Assembly: GCA_001724265.1 (NCBI GenBank)
Contig: MEDY01000342.1
Location: 1-38,230 of the forward strand
Length of the DNA: 38,230 nucleotides
Reading direction: 5' to 3'
DNA from: Rhizaria sp. SCN 62-66
Lineage: Eukaryota; Rhizaria, unplaced
A program made the translations under genes and the position numbers. The notes beneath the pieces are model-generated. The model saw only the letters and a program-made list of their open reading frames with translations. It was not told the DNA's origin and made no database searches. The first letter of the stretch is position 1. Every line of letters begins with the position of its first letter. Below are positions 32,134 through 38,230 of the stretch, piece after piece.

Positions 32134-33150
32134 GGTAACTGCGTGCGTTCGACTGCTGTTGAAAGCAGGGCTAGTTGCTGATGCTGTTGTTCCGAGGCTC
32201 TGGTGTTAGTTTGCAGCTTGTATAGAGCTTTGCTTTTCGGCGAAGCTCGTCTTGTGACCTTGCTGTTGGCCGCGGCCTTACTGCGCGAGAGAGCCCTTGC
32301 GAGAGCGTTGGATAAAACGAGAGCGGTGTGCTGTGCGCTCCAGTCAAGTCGGTAGGTAAGCGAGGGGTGTCTATAGGGGCACAGAGCGGAAGAATGCGAG
32401 GGCAAAGCAGGGTGGCGGAAGAGATACAAGCGAGGCAGGGGGAAATGTGAGATAGAGCCGCTAAAAAGCGCGGCGAGAGTAATCCCGCGATGCAAAGAAA
32501 CATGTGTGCCTTGGTCAATGCCACACGCGTCGCGGCCACAAAGGACAGGTGAGTGTGCGCGTGGGACAAGGAGGACAGCGCAGGGGGCTGACGGGCTCAA
32601 GTGGCGCTTTGGGGGGGGGTGTTCGCGCCGCTTTGCGCCCCGCAACAGGGCAATATCAAGACGGCAACGGGCGCGGATACTATTTAAAAGAATATAATAA
32701 AACCAAGAATTAAACCGAATTGCGTTTCGAGAAGAAGTCTTTGCGTTCGAGAAAGCGCGAGATAAGCTGACAAAGTTGGCCGTCACCATCGACTCTGACG
32801 GCACCACGGTCGGCCGCTGCGGCTATGCTCGGTCGGTCGGTCGCGTCGCTCGGCCGCTTCCTCCAACTTTAGCATGCTCTCCTGCAATATTCTTTCCGTT
32901 TTTAGCTCCAAATGACTTTTTCCGTGGTATGTACTGCTGATTCACTTTTATCATTCAAATTTTTGCCTCCCTGCTCTTTGTCCTGGCCATCTATTCTCAG
33001 CTGCAAGACTCCCCCCTTCTTCTCTGCTTGCGCCCTCTCTCGTTCAACCGTCACAGCCTCCAGTCTCTCACAAGTGGCGCTCTAACCACACACAACCAAG
33101 CCATATAGTTGTCTCTTCTGTGCGTCTCTGACCGCCCACAACAGCGCACC
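32134..33150. promoter_or_regulatory. Divergent promoter region, deacetylase and membrane-protein genes
   Basis: About 1 kb between two divergent starts. It includes a run of nine G at 32611-32619, an AT-rich TATTTAAAAG segment at about 32680-32700 and a GGTC tandem at about 32830-32843. No gene is supported; a long minus-strand open frame here (32001-32807) overlaps the deacetylase first exon in another frame and looks accidental. Confidence 0.5.
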
Positions 33151-35841
33151 ATGACTGCCTGTTGTGTTTCCGCGCTGGTGCGGAGGAACATGAGCAAGAG
33201 CAACGGTAACAACGTCGTAGCGCTCTGTCTCTTCGCGCTCCTCTGCTTCTTCCTCGCTGCGACGCCCGCGTCCGCGATCGACTCGTCGACGCCGATCCAG
33301 CTGCACGACCTGTCCCCGCGCGACGTTTGGGCCTCGCGCCCCACGACGCTCACGCTCACCGGCCGCGGCTTCCTCGCGCAGGGCGTCGCCGACATCACCA
33401 TCAACCTGGGCTCGGTCACAACCTTCTGCGGCTCTGTCTCCGTCGTCAGTAACACCAGCCTTACGTGCCTCACGCCCGTGCTTGCCGTCAACGAGACCAC
33501 CACCCTCTACGTCTCGATCAACTACAACTACACCGAGCCCGAGCCAAGTAGTTCTAGTGCGACTCTGGGCGCTGACGCGTACGCGGACGTGAGCCCCGTC
33601 GACTTGACCGTTGCCGTGGCCACCATCACGGACGTGCTGCCCTCGACGCTGCCGCGTTCGGCTGTGTCGCCCCTGGTGCGGCTTCTGCTGCCGCGTCTGG
33701 TGCCCGCCGCGCCGGCCAACCTATCCGCGGCGTACTCGGCCACGCTCGCCAACGTGGCCGCCGCCGTGGTCGCCGTCGAGACGGCCACCAACGGCGCCGG
33801 GTATCTGCTCCTGCGGCCCGGCACGGCCACGGACGCGCAGGCGGGTGTTGCGGGCGACGTCGTGGTCAACTACGACGGCTCGCTGCTCGTCGTCAAGGCG
33901 CAGGCCTTCACCTTCCTCTCAGGCACTATGGCCGCGCCCGCCGTCGCGCTCGCGTACCCCAGCTGGGCCTTCGCGCAGTTCAGCGTCAACAGCAACGCCA
34001 ACGCCAACAGTGCTGCTTCAGTTGGTGACGACGTGGTGCAGGTGGTGGAGTTCCGCGGCACCAACCTCACCTTCGTGGCCACGATCAGTTTCGACGGTGG
34101 ACTGGGCGCCTGCGCGATCGACGCCGCCAAGCGTACTGCGACCTCGCTCTTCTGCACTATTCCCGTCTGCTTCGTCTCGGCCGTCACCAGCGCCAGCGCC
34201 GCCAGTGACGCTGACGGGGGGGTGGCGCTGACTCCCGTGTCGTCGTGCATCGGCAGCCGCGACGTGTCGTTCGCGGCCGCCGACGGGCGCGTGCTCACGA
34301 CGACGGTCTTCACGTACGTACCGCCGCCCGCGCTGGCGGCCGTATCGCCCGCCACTGCGCTGCCGGTGAACCTCGCACACCGCCTCGTGCTCACTGAGAA
34401 GTTCCTCTTCACCTCCGCGCTGTCCGGCTCCGACAGCAGCAGTCTGCGTGGGCTGCGCGTGGAAGTGGCGACGGGCGCAGTGCCCGGGCTGAGTCCCGAC
34501 GTGCCCATGGTGGTGAACCTCAACGGCGAGCCGTGCACGGCGGCCGACTTCGCGCTGGGCGCCGTCACGTGCACGCTGCCTGCCTGCGCTGCAGCCGAGG
34601 GCGACTGCGTGGGCGAGGGCGTCATCACCATCACCTACCCGCCGGAGCTGGGCGCGACGGAGACGTCAGCCGCGCCGCTGCTCATGTACACCTTCCCGAA
34701 CGTCACCTTCAAGCGCACGGCCGCCGTCGACGGGGTCGCTTTTTTCGGAACCACTCCGGGCAACGTGGAGATCGGCGACCTGGGGCAGATGACGCTGCAC
34801 GGGTTCGACTTCCTCGCCCTCGAAACCCTGGCCACGAACAACAACAACAGCAACGACGATGACAGTGGTGACGATGGGACAGCTGACGACGACGATGAGC
34901 TTCTCCCGGTGGCCGCTGCGGCGCTGGTGTCGACCGACTTCGGGCAGCCGCAGTCGCCCAATGTGTCGATCCCCTTCGCGCTCACGCGGGACGTCGCGGA
35001 CCGCGCGCTCTACGGCATCTTTTCCGCCTGCGCCACCGAGTCGCTCACGGCGGCGACGCGGTGTCCCGTGGGCGCCTACCACCTCGAGCTTTACAGCGCG
35101 GCGGACCCGGCGACCCGGACCGTGCTGCTATCGTCAGCTCCGCGCACCGTCGCTGTGGCGCACAACCCGGCGACGGGGCTGCAGTTCGGGCTCGCCTTCT
35201 CCATCTCGACCTCGATCCCCGACAAGGCGAAGTTCCTAGCCAAAGTCAACGAAGCCATCTGCACCGCCGTGGGCGTCATGCCGGCCACGCGCCTGCTGTC
35301 ATTCTCCTTCGCCAACTACATTGCGACCTTCAAGGTGCTGCCGCTGCCGCGCGGCGCCGCGCCGCTGCCCAGCGCCGTGGTTGAGGCCGTGCAGGCGCAG
35401 CTGCGGCTGCCCGGCTCGGCGCTGCGCAAGGCGCTGACGACGGTGCTACCGTCGCAGTTCATCGGGCCCTACGTCATCTCGCGCTGCAGCGACGCCGAGA
35501 CAGACGGGCAGTATGGCACCGAGTGCCCCGCGCCCGCGCCCGACACGGACGACGACGGCGACGACAGCGACGGCGAGGAGCTGGGCGTCAAGCGGCTATG
35601 GTACATCGGCGCCATTGTCTTCGTCGTGCTCGTGGTGCTGCTCGTGGGCGTGGTTGTGTACGACGCGCGCAAGGAACGCCGCACCGCGCACATCGTGCTG
35701 CGGGAGGAGCTGGAGGAGGAAGAGAGGGAGCTGGCGCTGATCCAGACCGCGTCCTCGTTCACGAACAGCAACGGCAACAACAGCTTTAATACTAATGGTG
35801 CTGGTTTGAGTCGGGTGCCATCAGGGTCGAGGTACTTCTGA
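33151..35841 (+). CDS. Type I membrane protein with IPT/TIG-like domains
   Basis: An 896-residue frame from an ATG with good context (ACCATGA) at 33151. An in-frame ATG at 33190 would give a cleaner signal peptide: MSKSNGNN, a hydrophobic core VVALCLFALLCFFLAA, then TPASA as cleavage site. The ectodomain of about 770 residues starts with an IPT/TIG-like Ig fold (SPRDVWASRPTTLTLTGRGF, ITINLGSVTTFCG, LTCLTP), followed by further beta-rich stretches with similar spacing (EFRGTNLTFVATISFDG; TPGNVEIGDLGQMTLHGFDF). Several Asn-X-Ser/Thr sites and paired Cys fit secretion. Before the membrane lies an alpha/beta segment of about 100 residues (FSISTSIPDKAKFLAKVNEA) that might be SEA- or ferredoxin-like, and an acidic stalk. 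One membrane helix begins at about residue 816, followed by a basic and then Glu-rich tail of about 58 residues ending SGSRYF. Probably a surface receptor or adhesion protein; ligand unknown. Confidence 0.82.
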   Translation: MTACCVSALVRRNMSKSNGNNVVALCLFALLCFFLAATPASAIDSSTPIQLHDLSPRDVWASRPTTLTLTGRGFLAQGVADITINLGSVTTFCGSVSVVSNTSLTCLTPVLAVNETTTLYVSINYNYTEPEPSSSSATLGADAYADVSPVDLTVAVATITDVLPSTLPRSAVSPLVRLLLPRLVPAAPANLSAAYSATLANVAAAVVAVETATNGAGYLLLRPGTATDAQAGVAGDVVVNYDGSLLVVKAQAFTFLSGTMAAPAVALAYPSWAFAQFSVNSNANANSAASVGDDVVQVVEFRGTNLTFVATISFDGGLGACAIDAAKRTATSLFCTIPVCFVSAVTSASAASDADGGVALTPVSSCIGSRDVSFAAADGRVLTTTVFTYVPPPALAAVSPATALPVNLAHRLVLTEKFLFTSALSGSDSSSLRGLRVEVATGAVPGLSPDVPMVVNLNGEPCTAADFALGAVTCTLPACAAAEGDCVGEGVITITYPPELGATETSAAPLLMYTFPNVTFKRTAAVDGVAFFGTTPGNVEIGDLGQMTLHGFDFLALETLATNNNNSNDDDSGDDGTADDDDELLPVAAAALVSTDFGQPQSPNVSIPFALTRDVADRALYGIFSACATESLTAATRCPVGAYHLELYSAADPATRTVLLSSAPRTVAVAHNPATGLQFGLAFSISTSIPDKAKFLAKVNEAICTAVGVMPATRLLSFSFANYIATFKVLPLPRGAAPLPSAVVEAVQAQLRLPGSALRKALTTVLPSQFIGPYVISRCSDAETDGQYGTECPAPAPDTDDDGDDSDGEELGVKRLWYIGAIVFVVLVVLLVGVVVYDARKERRTAHIVLREELEEEERELALIQTASSFTNSNGNNSFNTNGAGLSRVPSGSRYF

Positions 35842-36406
35842 GCTCTCTCTCTCCACGAAGTGAAGGTTACGCTTCGTACTCAGAAAAAGGGCCAATTAAA
35901 TCAACTAACGCAAGCGCGCCGACTTTCCCCGTGTTTGTAGATTTACTATTATTGAGGCCGATAAGTTACAGTTAACGTATCGGCCTCATCATCGGGGTTA
36001 CTTCCACTTCCTTCATCACCCCTTCGTTATCATGGAAGTGTTTGTGAGGCACTCAGTTCAGCTTAAATTTAAGTTATCTAGTTTATACAATTTTCTTCTT
36101 TTTTATGACAGCTATCTCAACAAACGTTGAAGTAGAAATAATATTGAATCAGTAGGCCCCTTCAACTGCGATGCACTCACGTAACGCTTCCGAACCGCTC
36201 TGCGGATCCAACACCTAGTTCTAATGTTAAAATAATAATATAATGTACAATTATGACGGTTAAATAATCTAACGCATATAAAACAGCATAAAAATGAAGA
36301 TTCAATTCGAAACACGAAGAAATATGATTACAAATTAATAGTATAAGTAAATATAATTTGGCCCTGAATATCACGCAGTTCCATCAAACGAGCTGTTTCA
36401 GTAGAT
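35842..36406. other. Intergenic region downstream of the membrane-protein gene
   Basis: AT-rich flank between the stop at 35841 and the first tRNA. Besides a strong hairpin at 35953-35988 I see no gene. Confidence 0.6.
35953..35988. repeat. 11-bp perfect inverted repeat (hairpin)
   Basis: Arms TGAGGCCGATA (35953-35963) and TATCGGCCTCA (35978-35988) flank a 14-nt loop. It lies about 110 bp past the membrane-protein stop, so it may be transcribed in the 3' UTR. No protein or RNA family was recognised. Confidence 0.9.
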
Positions 36407-36479
36407 GAGCCTGTGGTGCAGTGGTAGTCACGTTCGCTTCACACGCGAAAGGTCGTGGGTTCGATCCCCGCCGGGCTTA
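36407..36479 (+). tRNA. tRNA-Val (anticodon CAC)
   Basis: A 73-nt cloverleaf. Acceptor GAGCCTG pairs with CGGGCTT (with G-T wobbles), D stem GTG/CAC, anticodon stem TTCGC/GCGAA with loop TTCACAC, T stem GTGGG/CCCGC with loop TTCGATC, discriminator A. Anticodon CAC reads GUG. The B box (GGTTCGATCC) is intact, there is no intron and no encoded CCA, as expected for a nuclear gene. Confidence 0.95.
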
Positions 36480-36481
36480 TC

Positions 36482-36487
36482 TTTTTT
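36482..36487 (+). terminator. RNA polymerase III terminator (T6)
   Basis: Six T residues begin three bases after the tRNA-Val(CAC) 3' end. Confidence 0.85.
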
Positions 36488-36914
36488 GCCCCCGCTCACC
36501 TTATTCGCTCCCGCTCACCTTAGCCCAATGCCAGCTCCACACCAGAGATCCGCTTTGCTTGGAGGTTCTTTTTTTTTTTTGCGTTCATTGCGCATCGGCG
36601 TCACCTCAACCATGCGCTCTTGCCTCATTGACGCTCCGCGGTGGCTTTTTGATCCTCATATTGGCGTGGACGCGCGGATTCGTGTCAACAGCTCACATGA
36701 CCTGAGTGTCTGTGAGCTCTGTGTGAAAGGAAGCAAAAAAGAACTTGCCAACCGACAGCAGAGTAGCAGAGTAGCAAGCACTCCAGCTTGTACTAGTACT
36801 AGTATCCAACGCTCTGGCAGTCTCTCAGGCGACCGCAAGCATGACTTGTTTGTGCGGCTGTGCAGCGGAGGAGCAAAAATAAGCCATGCGGTACGGGGTT
36901 GCAGCCAGGGGCAT
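36488..36914. other. Spacer between convergent tRNA genes
   Basis: About 430 bp with no recognised gene. A T-run at about 36569-36580 and short tandem elements (AGTAGC around 36765-36777, ACTAGT around 36793-36802) are present. Confidence 0.5.
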
Positions 36915-36922
36915 AAAAAAAA
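36915..36922 (-). terminator. RNA polymerase III terminator (T8 on minus strand)
   Basis: Eight A on the plus strand, i.e. eight T on the minus strand, start four bases after the 3' end of tRNA-Val(AAC). Confidence 0.85.
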
Positions 36923-36926
36923 GAAA

Positions 36927-36998
36927 TAGACCTGATGGGAGTCGAACCCACTACCAATTCGGTGTTAACGAACTATGCAACCGATACACCACAAGTCT
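36927..36998 (-). tRNA. tRNA-Val (anticodon AAC)
   Basis: A 72-nt cloverleaf on the minus strand. Acceptor AGACTTG/CAGGTCT, D stem GTG/CAT, anticodon stem GTTCG/CGAAT with loop TTAACAC, T stem GTGGG/CCCAT with loop TTCGACT, discriminator A. Anticodon AAC, with A34 normally edited to inosine, reads GUU, GUC and GUA. The B box GGTTCGACTCC matches the consensus; no intron. Confidence 0.95.
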
Positions 36999-37375
36999 GT
37001 TTTGAGAATCTATTCGATTCATGGTTGCGGCGACAAAAATTAGTGTATAGTAAGCTGAGCTTAACAATTTGTCTTGACAATCATGCATTGCATTTTGGTA
37101 CCAAATTTGTATTTGCAAGATCGGAAAATGTCAGAATATATGCAGTTCTTAAAGAAAAATGTTACTCGAAAACTATTAAATATTCGTAAATAACGTAACC
37201 GAAGTGACTCTGTGTATTTTACTATTACTGAGTACTGTACTCAGTAAATACTACTAGATTGGGGGGCTAGGATTGGTTGAAGATCTAATGATGAATGATG
37301 AACATGTCGAAGACGGGGTAGTTGGTGATGTTGGTATTAGCGAGCCAATTCTTGCCCCTCGTGCTCGTGATCGGG
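36999..37375. other. AT-rich spacer with a near-perfect palindrome
   Basis: Separates tRNA-Val(AAC) from the zinc-finger/nuclease frame. It holds the palindrome at 37225-37247. Part of 37285-37375 may be an out-of-frame continuation of the nuclease gene. Confidence 0.55.
37225..37247. repeat. 11-bp palindrome with 1-nt centre
   Basis: Arms TTACTGAGTAC and GTACTCAGTAA are exact reverse complements around a single T. It lies about 130 bp beyond the stop of the nuclease frame. Confidence 0.93.
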
Positions 37376-38209
37376 TTACGTGCGAAACGTGGGAAGGCGG
37401 ACGTAGTTCCTGTCGACCACGAACAGCGTCATCTCGATCCGGCTGTGCTGATTCACGAGCTCGAGGGCAGTCGACGCGATCTTCACATCACAGATTATGT
37501 TGGACACGAAGGCGTTGTCTTTGTCCGGCGCGCCGGACGGGTTGTGCACGGGATTCCGAGTCTTGAGGTCGCCCCTGCAGGCGTTGAAGTCGCCAATGAC
37601 AACATGAGGCGCGCCCTTCAGTGATGCAATCATCGCGGGATACTGCGAAAGCTTTCGCTTGACCTCAACTGCCCCACGCTTCTTGCGGTGGCGCAGATGC
37701 ACGCCACACACGCGCGTGTTTCCGACCCGGACCGTGTGCCACCGCTCACCGAACGCGTGTGAATCGGCTAGAAGGCCCTTGCGCACGAACACGTGGACCG
37801 TGCACACCCGCTTCGTCCACCTGCGTTTCCTGTCAGCATCGGGGAGGATGAGCACGTAATTATTGGTCTCGAGAACATTAGCCGCAGCTTTACCCCCGAG
37901 CTCTGCCACCACAATCACGTCGGGCTTGAACTCTAAGACGAAGGGCAACATGAGACCACGCAGCTTCTTGGCTGCACTACGATACGGCTTGGGGTGGGAG
38001 CTGCCACCATTGTTCCAGTACAAGATCTTTCCAGGAGTGGTGGCTTGAATGGGGTGCTTTTTGACGATGTGACTCACACAACTGTTCTTGTGTTTGTACA
38101 CTTTGTCGCAAAGAGGACAATGGAACTTATTGTCCACGGGCTCCAAGGTCGCCATCCTCTGTTCAACCTGGTAGGAGACGAGGACCGCATCTGCTTGCCT
38201 TTGAGTCAT
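37376..38209 (-). CDS. C2H2 zinc finger plus EEP nuclease-like protein, possibly retroelement-derived or decaying
   Basis: A 277-residue frame from ATG 38209. A C2H2 finger spans Cys31, Cys34, His47 and His52 (CPLCDKVYKHKNSC). An endonuclease/exonuclease/phosphatase fold follows: ILYWNNGG (Asn66/67), DVIVVAELGG with metal-binding Glu103, VCGVHLRH, and VVIGDFNA with Asp207 and Asn209. SRIEMTLFV at 256-264 matches the strand before the last catalytic motif, but the frame stops at TAA before any SDH motif. Sequence after the stop holds DH in the same frame and a NYPVF segment one frame over, so a nonsense or frameshift change is likely. Codon use is less GC-rich than in neighbouring genes. Such a fused nuclease is typical of non-LTR retrotransposons, yet no reverse transcriptase follows. 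Alternatively it is a domesticated stand-alone nuclease. The gene may start upstream of the window. Confidence 0.75.
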   Translation of the reverse strand: MTQRQADAVLVSYQVEQRMATLEPVDNKFHCPLCDKVYKHKNSCVSHIVKKHPIQATTPGKILYWNNGGSSHPKPYRSAAKKLRGLMLPFVLEFKPDVIVVAELGGKAAANVLETNNYVLILPDADRKRRWTKRVCTVHVFVRKGLLADSHAFGERWHTVRVGNTRVCGVHLRHRKKRGAVEVKRKLSQYPAMIASLKGAPHVVIGDFNACRGDLKTRNPVHNPSGAPDKDNAFVSNIICDVKIASTALELVNQHSRIEMTLFVVDRNYVRLPTFRT

Positions 38210-38230
38210 TTTTCCTCTCTGGGTATGGGG

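Noticed and set aside
32001-32807. Minus-strand frame of 268 codons across the deacetylase 5' region
   Set aside because: It overlaps the deacetylase first exon and first intron in another frame and has no recognisable domain; probably chance openness.
36405-36929. Plus-strand frame of 174 codons across the first tRNA gene
   Set aside because: It includes the whole tRNA and its terminator and ends at the second tRNA; the tRNA structures explain the sequence.

Overview
This is a nuclear segment from a GC-rich unicellular eukaryote. Coding blocks are strongly GC-rich, while introns and intergenic DNA are AT-rich. Introns are GT-AG and mostly 137-239 nt, the stop codons are standard, two tRNA genes carry internal B boxes and Pol III T-run terminators, and the proteins (nuclear-type uracil-DNA glycosylase, PMS2-type MutL, class I histone deacetylase) are eukaryotic. 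The heavy Gln, Asn and Ala homopolymer load fits a protist such as an amoebozoan or a relative of animals and fungi, but I cannot place the lineage from sequence alone.

Layout. (1) 1-795, minus: N-terminal part of an acidic, Ser/Ala/Gln-rich protein running off the left edge. (2) 1200-7133, minus: open frames that I join into one gene of about 1,918 residues. It carries about seven diverged copies of an unrecognised helical module between polyQ, Gly and Ala/Lys/Glu stretches. (3) 7818-21458, plus: an uninterrupted frame of 4,546 codons for a giant low-complexity protein with a possible C2-like core and a helical C-terminus, divergent from gene 2. (4) 22214-23413, minus: uracil-DNA glycosylase, two exons, PIP box. 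(5) 24199-29625, minus: PMS2-type MutL of 1,808 residues. (6) 30093-32133, minus: class I histone deacetylase, four exons. (7) 33151-35841, plus: single-pass membrane protein with IPT/TIG-like Ig folds. (8) 36407-36998: two convergent tRNA-Val genes (CAC and AAC). (9) 37376-38209, minus: C2H2 zinc finger fused to an endonuclease/exonuclease/phosphatase (EEP) fold that lacks its last catalytic motif, possibly retroelement-derived.

How they may work together. The glycosylase and PMS2-type MutL both act at replication forks through PCNA and sit side by side on one strand, followed upstream by the deacetylase. Spacers of 470-790 bp make this a neighbourhood rather than an operon. The divergent giant genes 2 and 3 share polyQ tracts and Ala-rich charged helical arms and are the least explained part. 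The multi-copy module in gene 2 is the best candidate for something undescribed.
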